A DNA stretch of 64,000 bases, taken from Myroides odoratimimus (GTDB taxonomy: Bacteria > Bacteroidota > Bacteroidia > Flavobacteriales > Flavobacteriaceae). The stretch is from the NCBI RefSeq assembly GCF_030326305.1, contig NZ_JACAKB010000004.1, forward strand, positions 76,667 to 140,666, in the 5' to 3' direction. How positions within the stretch are numbered: the first letter of the stretch is position 1; every line of letters starts with the position of its first letter. The translations under genes and the position numbers were made by a program. Under the pieces are notes generated by a model. The model saw nothing but the letters and a program-made list of their open reading frames with translations, was not told where the DNA came from and did not search any database. Below are positions 53,616 to 62,493 of the stretch, in pieces.

Positions 53616-54809
53616 ATGATTATACAACCTAGAACTAGAGGATTTATTTGCTTAACTTCTCATCCAGAAGGATGTGCAGAGAATGTAAAAACGCAAATCG
53701 AGTATGTTAAGTCTAAAGGACAAATAGTAAACGGACCTAAAAAGGTATTAGTGATTGGAGCTTCTACAGGATTTGGATTAGCTTCACGCATTTCTGCTGC
53801 TTTTGGTTCTAATGCAGCTACAATTGGTGTGTTCTTTGAGAAACCAGGTACAGAAGATAGACCAGGTACAGCAGGATGGTATAATTCTGCAGCTTTTGAA
53901 GAGCAAGCTAAGAATGCTGGTATTTATGCAAAGAGTATTAATGGAGATGCTTTTTCTGACGAAATTAAGAAAGAAACTATAGAGCTAATTAAAAAAGACT
54001 TAGGTCAAGTAGATTTAGTTGTTTACAGTTTAGCTTCGCCACGTAGAACTCATCCAAAGACTGGTGTGGCTTATGCTTCAGTATTAAAACCTATCGGAGA
54101 ACCTTTTACTAATAAAACAGTTGACTTCCATACAGGTGTTGTGTCTAATATCAGTATTGATCCTGTAAAGGAACAAAGTGACATTGATAACACTATTGCC
54201 GTAATGGGAGGAGAAGATTGGAAGTTTTGGATGGAAGATCTAAAAGCAGCAGGTGTTTTAGCTGATGGTGCTAAAACGGTAGCTTATTCTTATATAGGAC
54301 CAGAATTAACTTATCCTATTTACAGAAATGGTACTATAGGTATGGCTAAGAATGATTTAGAGGCTACAGTTCCAGTAATTAATGATTTGCTAAAGGATAT
54401 TAATGGTGTATCTTATGTTTCTGTTAATAAAGCTTTAGTTACTCAATCAAGTTCAGCTATTCCAGTTGTTCCTTTATATATTTCTTTGTTGTACAAAGTA
54501 ATGAAAGAGAAAAACATTCATGAAGGATGTATTGAGCAAATGCAGCGCTTATTTGCTGATCGTTTATACGGAGGTAATTTAGCATTAGATGCAGAAGGAC
54601 GTATCCGTGTTGATGATTGGGAGATGAGAGAAGATGTACAGTCAGCTGTAGCTAAGTTATGGGAAGAAGTAACTTCAGATAACATTGAAGCTATTTCTGA
54701 TTTGGCTGGATATAGAAAAGACTTTTTCAATCTGTTTGGATTTGAGTTTGATTCAATTGATTATACATTAGAATCAGATGAGTTAACAACAGTTGCTAGC
54801 TTGAAATAA
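53616..54809 (+). CDS. fabV: Enoyl-ACP / trans-2-enoyl-CoA reductase, FabV type
   Basis: A 397-residue reductase of FabV length. It starts MIIQPRTRGFICLTSHP, has the NAD-binding glycine-rich segment VLVIGASTGFGLASRI (about 44-59) and the FabV active site Tyr236-x8-Lys245 (YRNGTIGMAK). The DRPGTAGWYN block is typical. FabV reduces the double bond in the last step of the fatty-acid elongation cycle with NADH. It is a single gene with its own terminator. The family is known for poor sensitivity to triclosan. Confidence 0.95.
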   Translation: MIIQPRTRGFICLTSHPEGCAENVKTQIEYVKSKGQIVNGPKKVLVIGASTGFGLASRISAAFGSNAATIGVFFEKPGTEDRPGTAGWYNSAAFEEQAKNAGIYAKSINGDAFSDEIKKETIELIKKDLGQVDLVVYSLASPRRTHPKTGVAYASVLKPIGEPFTNKTVDFHTGVVSNISIDPVKEQSDIDNTIAVMGGEDWKFWMEDLKAAGVLADGAKTVAYSYIGPELTYPIYRNGTIGMAKNDLEATVPVINDLLKDINGVSYVSVNKALVTQSSSAIPVVPLYISLLYKVMKEKNIHEGCIEQMQRLFADRLYGGNLALDAEGRIRVDDWEMREDVQSAVAKLWEEVTSDNIEAISDLAGYRKDFFNLFGFEFDSIDYTLESDELTTVASLK

Positions 54810-54831
54810 GAAACAATATTGTTATATATAT

Positions 54832-54866
54832 AAAGCCCTTTAATATGATTATTAAAGGGCTTTTTT
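54832..54866. terminator. Bidirectional terminator between fabV and the histidine kinase
   Basis: A 14-bp stem AAAGCCCTTTAATA / TATTAAAGGGCTTT (54832-54845, 54850-54863) with TGAT loop and a T run. It serves convergent genes. Confidence 0.9.
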
Positions 54867-54871
54867 ATTGG

Positions 54872-57328
54872 TTATTCTTCCAAGTGATTTTGTTTTATCT
54901 GAGTAAGAATTAAGTTTATTTTATCTTCTAATACCTCAATGTAATTTCTTAGTTCAATTTGAGTTTCGAAGGTTATTGTTTTGTCTTCTAGTACTTCTAG
55001 AAGTGGTATAATAGATGTGATTTCGAGTTGTCTGAACATAGGTAACATCTTATGAGCTATATTTCCGATTTGTTCTAAGTCAAAATCTTCTTCTGCATAA
55101 TGCATGTCTAGTAGGTTCTCTTCTGTACTTTCTATAAAGATGACAAGTAGATTTCTTAAAGCATTAAAATCGTCTCCAATAAATTGTTTTAGCGTATTCG
55201 TATTATAAGTAGTGCTAACTGTTGTTTGGCTATTAGAGCCTTCATTGTTATTTTCTTTAGTTCTAGAACTGTTTAATTGATACTCAAGATTAAGGATGTT
55301 AGAGATGAGAATTAACAACTCTGTAAGCTGTAAGGGTTTTGGATGTGCAGAAGCAAAACCAGCTTGTGAAAACTCCTCCATAGTAATATCTCTTTTACCT
55401 GATAACGCTATAACAGGAATAGTCTTAAAATCAGAATTCTTTTTTAAATAATTTATAAGCTCAAATCCATCCATTTTAGGCATCTGTATATCACTTAGTA
55501 TCACATCGTAGTGATCTTCTTTTAAAATAGCTTCTATCGATGTAGGATCGAAAGTTATAGTCACTTTATTAAATAGTGGAGAAAGAATCTCCTCCATTAG
55601 TTGTAACTGTACTTTATCATCATCAATCACTACAATGTTTATGTTATTTAATGAACGAAATACGGTTTGTAGATCATTTGAATGTACAGTGATATTTGTA
55701 TCTTCTTCAGCTTCTATAATAGGTATTGTAAAGGTGAAAGTTGATCCTTCATTTAATACACTTTCTACATAGATAGTTCCTCCTAATAATTCAATCATCC
55801 TTTTTGAAATATTAAGACCTAATCCAGTTCCACCAAATTTCTTTTCTATTCCATCATGAGCTTGTTGAAATTCGTTAAAGATGTTTTTAGTTTGATTAGC
55901 CGCTATTCCTATTCCAGAATCCGAAACTTTAAATACGATATTCTCTTTTTCTTTAGTAACCCTAACATTAACCCCTCCTTCTTGCGTAAATTTAATTGCG
56001 TTAGTGACTAAGTTTGTTAGTATTTGTTTTATGCGATGAGGATCTGATACAAAATTACTATTTAAGTTTTCTTCAATTTCCCAATTTAGTTTAATGTTCT
56101 TATTTTCAGCATTAGGCACTAATATATTACAAGTGTTATCCACTAATTCTTTAGGATTGAATGTTTTCTGTTGAATACTTATTTTATTGTTTTCTAATCT
56201 AGAGAAATCCGTTAAGTCGTTGACTAGATTCGTGATATACTTAGAAGAAGATTTAATGTTGTTAACATACTTTTGTTGTTTATTATCCAGGTTTGTCTGG
56301 TCTAATAGATCAGTAAATCCGATAAGCCCCCCAAGCGGAGTCTGTAAATCATGTGTCACTGTAGCTAGTAGCATAGACTTACTGCGTAATAGTACTTCAT
56401 TCTCTTTATTTAATTTCTCTAATGCATTTCTATATTCTTGGGTTTGATTGATATCTCTAATAATAATCCAGCCCAGTATTAATACAACGATTAGAGCTGT
56501 TCCGCCTATATAAGCGATATTTGTTGACGCAGCACTAATTCTAGATTTAGATTCATTGATCTTTTGATAAGACAATGTAAGTATATTTTGTTCTACATTT
56601 TGCAGAATGCCTCTTAGCTGATCAGTGATAATTTTATTTTCTTTTAATAAACGTTGCTCTTGGTTGAGTAAGTTGTTTTGTTTATCATTAATTTTCTCTT
56701 GTGTAGCAATAAGAATACGCTCCATTGCATTGATAATAGAATCAGAGATGCTTGGATAGTTAATAGTTGTTTTAATAGTGTCTGTATGATCTCCTTTGAA
56801 TAACCTTGCCCAACCACTTCTTTTTTCCTTTTCTTTACTTTGAATAACGATGGGTTGTATGTTTTTCTCGATTTCTTCACGGATGTTGTAGATTTCAGAG
56901 AATGCCTCAGTGTATTTATTTTCTGCAGAAAGATCTTTTCTAGCTTTGATAATGTTTTCAAAACTCACTTTTTTACGAGAGAGTAAGTCTTTAACAGAAT
57001 CAAGCTTTACTACCGTAATAGGATCTTGTACATGTGTTTGTACCAAGTTAATTTGCTTCACGATGGTATCGAGCTCTTTATAGTAGAGTTTGATATCTTT
57101 ACTATCTCCACTTAATATCGCTGTTCTGCTATAAGCTTCACTACTGTATAGGTTATTGATAGCACTAGTGACTAAGAAAATTTTATTATTTTCTTCGATT
57201 ACATGCTCCTCAGGAATAGTAAATTTTTTAGCTTCTTTATAAATATACGCCCCAGAGAATAATGCAGCTGCAAATAGCGTAAAGTATAGGAAAAGAATCT
57301 TAGCTTTTATAGATTTAGGTGGCTTCAT
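54872..57328 (-). CDS. Hybrid sensor histidine kinase (HK-REC-HPt)
   Basis: An 818-residue membrane sensor. TM1 at about 10-28, a periplasmic helical sensor region at 29-270, TM2 at 272-291, HisKA with His326 in TVTHDLQTPLGG, HATPase_c with N-box NLVTNAIKFT and G-boxes SGIGI and GGTGLGLNIS, receiver domain with Asp612 (VILSDIQMPKMDG), and a C-terminal HPt-like domain with His758 (GNIAHKMLP). A complete phosphorelay in one chain, except for the output regulator, which is not encoded nearby. Signal and target are unknown. Confidence 0.9.
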   Translation of the reverse strand: MKPPKSIKAKILFLYFTLFAAALFSGAYIYKEAKKFTIPEEHVIEENNKIFLVTSAINNLYSSEAYSRTAILSGDSKDIKLYYKELDTIVKQINLVQTHVQDPITVVKLDSVKDLLSRKKVSFENIIKARKDLSAENKYTEAFSEIYNIREEIEKNIQPIVIQSKEKEKRSGWARLFKGDHTDTIKTTINYPSISDSIINAMERILIATQEKINDKQNNLLNQEQRLLKENKIITDQLRGILQNVEQNILTLSYQKINESKSRISAASTNIAYIGGTALIVVLILGWIIIRDINQTQEYRNALEKLNKENEVLLRSKSMLLATVTHDLQTPLGGLIGFTDLLDQTNLDNKQQKYVNNIKSSSKYITNLVNDLTDFSRLENNKISIQQKTFNPKELVDNTCNILVPNAENKNIKLNWEIEENLNSNFVSDPHRIKQILTNLVTNAIKFTQEGGVNVRVTKEKENIVFKVSDSGIGIAANQTKNIFNEFQQAHDGIEKKFGGTGLGLNISKRMIELLGGTIYVESVLNEGSTFTFTIPIIEAEEDTNITVHSNDLQTVFRSLNNINIVVIDDDKVQLQLMEEILSPLFNKVTITFDPTSIEAILKEDHYDVILSDIQMPKMDGFELINYLKKNSDFKTIPVIALSGKRDITMEEFSQAGFASAHPKPLQLTELLILISNILNLEYQLNSSRTKENNNEGSNSQTTVSTTYNTNTLKQFIGDDFNALRNLLVIFIESTEENLLDMHYAEEDFDLEQIGNIAHKMLPMFRQLEITSIIPLLEVLEDKTITFETQIELRNYIEVLEDKINLILTQIKQNHLEE

Positions 57329-57677
57329 GTATAGATAAAGTTTGGTGTAAAATTACAAAAGAGTGTTCAATGATTGTGTTAAAAATAATAGTCTTTTCTA
57401 CGGATTGTTTTTAACTGTTTTTGTTTTATTGTATGTTTTTTATTACTAATGATGTTTTTTATTTTTTATTTAACTTTTTGTTTGTATTTTTGGTTTAGGC
57501 GATTAGCGATGTTTATTGCCTTTTAGTTAGAATCGTACAGATTAAATTATATGAAAAAGAGAAAAGAAAATTCTCACGAATCAATGTTTAATACGTTTAT
57601 TAAAAAATGCAGAGAGGGGATCTAAATAAGGTTGTCCTCTTTGTTTTTTTAGGTGTGTACCTGTTTAAGTAGATATA
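57329..57677. other. 350-bp spacer upstream of the histidine kinase
   Basis: AT-rich. TATTTTTG at 57485-57492 is an exact -7 match on the plus strand, but only a 24-codon frame (57551-57625, start MKKRKENSHESMF) follows it. No stronger feature is seen. Confidence 0.5.
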
Positions 57678-57710
57678 AAAAAAGCTCCTTTATTTAATAA
57701 TAAAGGAGCT
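57678..57710 (-). terminator. Terminator of the acyl-CoA dehydrogenase gene
   Basis: A 12-bp stem AGCTCCTTTATT / AATAAAGGAGCT (57683-57694, 57699-57710) with TAAT loop. In the leftward direction it is followed by a T run. Confidence 0.88.
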
Positions 57711-57735
57711 TCTATTTTAGGATAGAATATATTAC

Positions 57736-58875
57736 TTATTTAGCAATAGCTCTAGAAATAACGATTTTTTGAATCTCAGAAGTACCTTCATAGATTTGAG
57801 TAATCTTAGCATCACGCATCATTCTTTCTACATGGTATTCTCTTACATATCCATTACCTCCGTGGATTTGTACAGCTTCGATAGTTGTATCCATTGCAGT
57901 TTTAGAAGCGAATAGCTTAGCCATAGCACCAGATAATGAGATATCTTGACCTGCATCTTTCTCAGCAGCAGCTTTGAAGCAAAGCATTCTAGCAGCAGTG
58001 ATTTGAGTAGCCATATCAGCTAATTTAAACGCGACCGCTTGGTGGTTGATAATTTCAGTACCAAAAGCTTTACGCTCTTTAGAATACTTTAATGCTAATT
58101 CGTAAGCACCTTGAGCGATACCTAAAGCTTGAGAAGCGATACCGATACGTCCTCCGTTTAATACATTCATTGCGAATGCAAATCCGAATCCGTCTTCTCC
58201 GATTCTATTTTCTTTAGGAACTTTTACATCTGTAAACATTAATGAATGTGTATCAGACCCTCTGATTCCCATTTTTTGTTCTTTAGCTCCGATTTCAAAA
58301 CCAGCCCATCCTTTTTCAACGATGAATGCATTGATTCCTTTGTGTTTTTTCTCCACATCTGTTTGAGCGATTACGATATAGTAGTCAGCTGTACTACCAT
58401 TCGTGATCCAGTTTTTAGTACCGTTTAGTACATAGTGATCTCCCATATCTACTGCAGTAGTTTTTTGAGATGTAGCATCTGAACCTGCTTCTGGCTCTGA
58501 TAAACAGAATGCACCGATTACTTGTCCTGAAGCTAGAGGTACTAGATATTTTTGTTTTTGTTCTTCACTAGCATATTTTTCTAAACCAGCACATACTAAT
58601 GAGTTATTTACTGACATAACTACAGCGGCAGAAGCATCTACTTTTGCAATTTCTTCCATAGCTAATACATAAGATACGCTGTCTAGACCGCTACCTCCGT
58701 ATTTAGGATCTACCATCATTCCTAAGAATCCTAATTCACCAAGTTTTTTAACTTGTTCTGTTGGGAATTTAGAATGTTCATCTCTTTCAATTACACCTGG
58801 TAATAATTCTGTTTGAGCAAAGTCGCGAGCAGCTTGCTGAATCATCAATTGCTCTTCTGTAAATTTAAAATCCAT
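57736..58875 (-). CDS. Acyl-CoA dehydrogenase
   Basis: A 379-residue FAD flavoprotein of the short/medium-chain class. FAD and substrate motifs are CLSEPEAGSDA at about 124-134 and the FITNGS-like stretch KNWITNGS. The catalytic base is probably Glu363 in QIYEGTSEIQ, the usual position of the short- and medium-chain enzymes. It oxidises acyl-CoA to trans-2-enoyl-CoA with electron-transfer flavoprotein. It is a single gene with its own promoter and terminator, divergent from anmK. Chain-length preference cannot be read from sequence. Confidence 0.93.
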   Translation of the reverse strand: MDFKFTEEQLMIQQAARDFAQTELLPGVIERDEHSKFPTEQVKKLGELGFLGMMVDPKYGGSGLDSVSYVLAMEEIAKVDASAAVVMSVNNSLVCAGLEKYASEEQKQKYLVPLASGQVIGAFCLSEPEAGSDATSQKTTAVDMGDHYVLNGTKNWITNGSTADYYIVIAQTDVEKKHKGINAFIVEKGWAGFEIGAKEQKMGIRGSDTHSLMFTDVKVPKENRIGEDGFGFAFAMNVLNGGRIGIASQALGIAQGAYELALKYSKERKAFGTEIINHQAVAFKLADMATQITAARMLCFKAAAEKDAGQDISLSGAMAKLFASKTAMDTTIEAVQIHGGNGYVREYHVERMMRDAKITQIYEGTSEIQKIVISRAIAK

Positions 58876-58919
58876 TTATAGTCTCTTAATTTTTTAGTTG
58901 TTCTAATTTTTGTAGCTCT

Positions 58920-58950
58920 CAAATATAATTGATTTAAAACAATTATTCAA
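58920..58950 (-). promoter_or_regulatory. Promoter of the acyl-CoA dehydrogenase gene
   Basis: On the minus strand TTG (complement of 58948-58950) and TATATTTG (complement of 58920-58927) are separated by 20 nt, a good match to the Bacteroidota consensus. The start codon lies 44 nt downstream. Confidence 0.65.
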
Positions 58951-58967
58951 TTTAGATTCTGTTTAAA

Positions 58968-59000
58968 TTTGATGCATAAAATGATTATAATTTATTTTTG
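58968..59000 (+). promoter_or_regulatory. Promoter of anmK
   Basis: TTTG (58968-58971) and TATTTTTG (58993-59000, exact) with a 21-nt spacer. The leader to the start at 59110 would be about 100 nt. It lies back to back with the acyl-CoA dehydrogenase promoter. Confidence 0.6.
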
Positions 59001-59109
59001 GACGAAACAATGTTTGTTATTTTAAAAAACATGTATTTATAATTGAATAATGTAATGAATATTGTATTTAAACTTTTGTAGATTATAGTAAAAAACCAAT
59101 CTTTATACT

Positions 59110-60198
59110 ATGAATAAATACCAATATAATATCATCGGAGTTATGTCAGGTACTTCATTAGATGGAATAGACCTGGCTTATATCACTTTTAATTATGAAA
59201 GTGGTAAGTGGAGCTTTGAGGTTCACTGTACTGATACAGTAAGTTATAATGCTCAATGGAAAGAACAGTTAATGAATGCAATGGATTTAGATAGTGAGCA
59301 AATAGAGATATTAGATGTACGTTATACGACCTATTTAGCCTCCGTTATTAATCAATTCATTAAAGATAAAACAATAGACAATATAGATGCAGTGTGCTCA
59401 CATGGTCATACTATTTTTCATAAGCCTGAGCTAGGCTATACCTTACAGATAGGGAATATGCCTATACTAGCTGACTTAATACAGCAGAAGGTAATATGTG
59501 ACTTTAGAGTACAAGATGTTCTTTTAGGAGGACAGGGCGCACCTTTAGTACCTATAGGAGATCGCTTGTTATTTAGTGAGTATGAAGCTTGTCTTAATCT
59601 TGGAGGATTTGCTAATATCTCTTTTGAAGGAAGGCTTAATTATAGATTAGCGTATGATATTAGCGCAGTGAATACATTGCTTAACGAACAGGTAGCTAAA
59701 CTTGGCTTGGAGTATGACGATAAAGGAATACTTGCCTCTAAAGGAAAGGTAAACGAAGATCTCCTAAGAGAATTAAATGCACTTGATTTTTATAAACAAT
59801 CTGCCCCTAAATCATTAGGGATAGAGTTCTTAAATGCGTATGTAAAACCTATCCTTAATAAGTACACTTTATCTGTAGAAGACTATTTAGCTACGCTAGT
59901 AGAGCATATTGCTACTCAAATAGCAGCAGGGATTGGTGTCAAAGAAGGACAGCGTGTGTTAGTAACAGGAGGTGGTGCTAAAAATGATTACTTAGTTAGT
60001 CGAATTAAAGCACACGCAAAAGGTATTCTGTTTGAAAGACCTTCTGATGAAGTGATTGACTATAAAGAAGCTATAATATTTGGCTTACTAGGAGTGCTAA
60101 AATTGAGAGATGAAGTGAATGTATTAGCTAGTGTTACTGGTGCTAAGTATGATCATAGCTCAGGTAGAATTCACGAGGTATACACACAGATAGATTAG
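59110..60198 (+). CDS. anmK: Anhydro-N-acetylmuramic acid kinase
   Basis: A 362-residue protein of AnmK length. It has the N-terminal ATP/sugar motif GVMSGTSLDGIDLA, CSHGHTIFHKP, the catalytic-Asp region VICDFRVQD, GGQGAPLVP, LNLGGFANIS and the C-terminal TGGGAKNDYL. It phosphorylates and opens 1,6-anhydro-MurNAc during cell-wall recycling. The next genes (exbB and following) are 346 bp away with their own -7 match. Confidence 0.95.
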   Translation: MNKYQYNIIGVMSGTSLDGIDLAYITFNYESGKWSFEVHCTDTVSYNAQWKEQLMNAMDLDSEQIEILDVRYTTYLASVINQFIKDKTIDNIDAVCSHGHTIFHKPELGYTLQIGNMPILADLIQQKVICDFRVQDVLLGGQGAPLVPIGDRLLFSEYEACLNLGGFANISFEGRLNYRLAYDISAVNTLLNEQVAKLGLEYDDKGILASKGKVNEDLLRELNALDFYKQSAPKSLGIEFLNAYVKPILNKYTLSVEDYLATLVEHIATQIAAGIGVKEGQRVLVTGGGAKNDYLVSRIKAHAKGILFERPSDEVIDYKEAIIFGLLGVLKLRDEVNVLASVTGAKYDHSSGRIHEVYTQID

Positions 60199-60544
60199 CT
60201 TATTCAGAAGATGAAGACTATGTTTGCATTGTATTGTATACGAGTGCATTAATTAGTAGGCGAACTAGCTAGTACAATGACTAGCATAAATGTTATATAA
60301 AGAATATAGCGTTTATGTATCATTATACATACAAAACATTTTATCTTTGAACTCATTTTGAACTATAATGGCAAATAATTATAAAGACAAAATCTCACTT
60401 TTTTTGATATTTTGAATATTAAATCTCATTTTTTTTCGTTATCATGAAGTAAATGAGAATATAGAATGAGAATAATCTATATCGATTTTGCACAATATAG
60501 AACAACAGAAAAAGACTTTTAAAATTTTAAAACTCAGATTATTT
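60199..60544. promoter_or_regulatory. Upstream region of the exbB-exbD-tonB-folC cluster
   Basis: It holds TATCTTTG at 60342-60349 (exact -7 match, no good -33), two direct repeats AAATCTCA(C/T)TTTTTTT near 60390 and 60421, and AATGAG-containing sequences near 60450 and 60465 that can pair with their CTCATT parts. No reading frame. AATGAGAATAAT near 60464 resembles half of a Fur box but the other half is poor. Confidence 0.4.
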
Positions 60545-61264
60545 ATGTTTCATTTCTTACAAGTGGATACAACAGCAGTAGCACAGAAATTAGCTAATGC
60601 AGCAGAAGCTGGAGAAGCAGCCGTTAAAAAAGAATTAGCTCTTAGCGAAATTATCTTTAGCGGTGGACCGATAGGGCAGGCTATTATGATTATTATTTTT
60701 GTCATGCTATTCTTGGCTCTTTACCTATATTTAGAGCGTTTCTTTGCTATTAAAAATGCATCTAAAATAGATGATAACTTTATGGCTCAGATAAAAATGT
60801 TCTTATCTCAAGGAAAGATAGATCAAGCTAAACTTCTATGTGCAAACACTGATACTCCTGTATCTCACCTAATCGGAAAAGGGATATCTAGAATAGGGAA
60901 GCCTCTTCAGGATATTAACATTGCGATAGAGAATGCAGGGAAGTTAGAAGTGTACAAGATGGAGAAGAACATTAATCTATTAGCAACATTATCTGGAGCA
61001 GGACCAATGACAGGATTCTTAGGAACTGTAGTAGGGATGGTGATGGCATTCCATGAGATGTCTGCAGCTAGCTCTGCTCGTATAGATATGAGTGTGTTAT
61101 CAGAAGGAATTTATACTGCGATGATGACTACAGTATTTGGGTTGATCGTAGGTATTGTATCGTATGTTGGGTATAATCACTTAGTGAGTAAGATAGATAA
61201 GATTGTACATCAGTTAGAGGCAAATGCAGTAGAGTTTTTAGACCTATTAAATGATCCTGCATAA
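60545..61264 (+). CDS. exbB: ExbB/TolQ-type proton channel protein
   Basis: A 239-residue inner-membrane protein. The start is the ATG at 60545; the frame continues up to a TTG at 60488 but that extension is unlikely. Three hydrophobic segments lie at about 45-67, 150-172 and 195-217, and the MotA/TolQ/ExbB motif LATLSGAGPMTGFLGTVVGMV is present. It forms the proton channel that energises TonB with ExbD. The ATG of exbD uses the last base of its stop codon, so the two are translationally coupled. Confidence 0.9.
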   Translation: MFHFLQVDTTAVAQKLANAAEAGEAAVKKELALSEIIFSGGPIGQAIMIIIFVMLFLALYLYLERFFAIKNASKIDDNFMAQIKMFLSQGKIDQAKLLCANTDTPVSHLIGKGISRIGKPLQDINIAIENAGKLEVYKMEKNINLLATLSGAGPMTGFLGTVVGMVMAFHEMSAASSARIDMSVLSEGIYTAMMTTVFGLIVGIVSYVGYNHLVSKIDKIVHQLEANAVEFLDLLNDPA

Positions 61265-61659
61265 TGAATATAAGAGGTAGAAATAAAGTATCCGCAGAGT
61301 TTAATATGTCGTCTATGACAGACATCGTATTCTTATTGCTTATATTTTTTATGGTGGCTATTACTACGATGACGAGTACTAATGCACTAGATTTAATACT
61401 TCCTAATTCTGATGGTAAGGCTGATGTAGTAGAGACTGTAGCTGTGAGTGTAGATGATCAGTCTAACTATTATATCAATGAGCTAAAAGTAATGCCTGAA
61501 GAACTAGAAGAGGGACTGAAAAATAAATTAAATACAATAGAAAATCCTAATGTAGTATTGCATGTCGCTAAAGGTGTACCTGTAGAGGATGCAGTATTTG
61601 TGATGGATATTGCGTATCGCAATAATTATAAGATTGTATTAGCAGTGGAACCAAAGTAG
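61264..61659 (+). CDS. exbD: ExbD/TolR-type biopolymer transport protein
   Basis: A 131-residue protein with one N-terminal membrane segment at about 20-38. The proton-conducting Asp of this family is in SSMTDIVFLLLIFFMV (Asp20). The C-terminal periplasmic domain follows (VLHVAKGVPVEDAVFVMDIA). It overlaps exbB by one base and is 2 bp from tonB. Together they form the TonB energising complex that drives outer-membrane receptors such as the partial one at the left edge. Confidence 0.92.
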   Translation: MNIRGRNKVSAEFNMSSMTDIVFLLLIFFMVAITTMTSTNALDLILPNSDGKADVVETVAVSVDDQSNYYINELKVMPEELEEGLKNKLNTIENPNVVLHVAKGVPVEDAVFVMDIAYRNNYKIVLAVEPK

Positions 61660-61661
61660 GT

Positions 61662-62477
61662 ATGAAGATATTACAAACAGAAAGTGAAAAAAAGGCTTTT
61701 GCAATTACTTCCACAGTTTTTGTACTTCTTTTTTTGTTGTTTTTCTTTTATAAAATAATAACTCCTGTTCAGGAAGAAGAACCTTATTTATTAGGTGGGG
61801 AGATTGCTATTAACTTTGGAAATAGCGAAGTAGGGAAAGGAGAGGTGCAACCGACAGAACCTATCGCTATGGAACCAGAGCCTGAAGTAGCTACACCTGT
61901 GGAGACAACGGCCGAGCCTGTTGTTACTCAAAATAAGGTAGATGTTCCTGTGGTAAAGAAAACGGAGGATAAACCTAAGGCAAAGGAAGAACCTAAGAGA
62001 GAAGTTGTCAAACCTAAACCTGACCCAAAACCAAGTCAGAGTACAACAGATGCTTTGGCAAGTCTTATTAATGGACCAAAGACCACAGGAGAAAAGTCTG
62101 AAGGTCAAGGAAACTCTACTAAAGGTGGAGATCAAGGAAAGCTAGATGGAGATATGTACTCTAACTCTACTTATGGTAGCGGTAAGGGGAATGGCAGTGG
62201 TAACGGTACTAGCTGGGGACTGAACGGGCGTGCATTAGCCAATAGAGGACAAGTAGTACCTGAATGTAATGAGGTAGGAACAGTAGTAGTGGAGATAAGA
62301 GTAGATAAGAGTGGAAAGGTCGTATCTGCACAACACACTAAAGGGACAACTAACTCTGCTAAATGTCTTACAGATGCAGCTATTGCTACTGCGAAGACAT
62401 TTAGATGGAAAGCAGATGACAACGCACCGAATATTCAAGTCGGATTTATAGTTATTAATTTTAAAGTAGGACAATAG
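61662..62477 (+). CDS. tonB: Energy transducer TonB
   Basis: A 271-residue protein with a single N-terminal membrane anchor (about 13-32), a Pro/Glu/Lys-rich spacer (about 55-130, e.g. KPKPDPKPSQS), a Gly/Ser/Asn-rich stretch (about 145-190) and a TonB-like C-terminal domain (VVVEIRVDKSGKVVSAQHTKG, TFRWKADDNAP, GFIVINFKV). It couples the proton-motive force to outer-membrane receptors. The last part of the canonical TonB C-terminal motif is less conserved than in E. coli, as usual in this phylum. The stop codon lies within a short hairpin before folC. Confidence 0.88.
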   Translation: MKILQTESEKKAFAITSTVFVLLFLLFFFYKIITPVQEEEPYLLGGEIAINFGNSEVGKGEVQPTEPIAMEPEPEVATPVETTAEPVVTQNKVDVPVVKKTEDKPKAKEEPKREVVKPKPDPKPSQSTTDALASLINGPKTTGEKSEGQGNSTKGGDQGKLDGDMYSNSTYGSGKGNGSGNGTSWGLNGRALANRGQVVPECNEVGTVVVEIRVDKSGKVVSAQHTKGTTNSAKCLTDAAIATAKTFRWKADDNAPNIQVGFIVINFKVGQ

Positions 62478-62489
62478 TCCTATTTTTTT
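62467..62489 (+). terminator. Weak terminator or attenuator between tonB and folC
   Basis: A 6-bp stem TAGGAC / GTCCTA (62467-62472, 62477-62482) with AATA loop overlaps the tonB stop, followed by seven T residues. The stem is short, so only partial termination before folC is expected. Confidence 0.5.
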
Positions 62490-62493
62490 GAAT

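Noticed and set aside
57551-57625. 24-codon frame (MKKRKENSHESMF...) downstream of an exact -7 match
   Set aside because: Too short to support without conservation or expression data; no -33 box at correct spacing.
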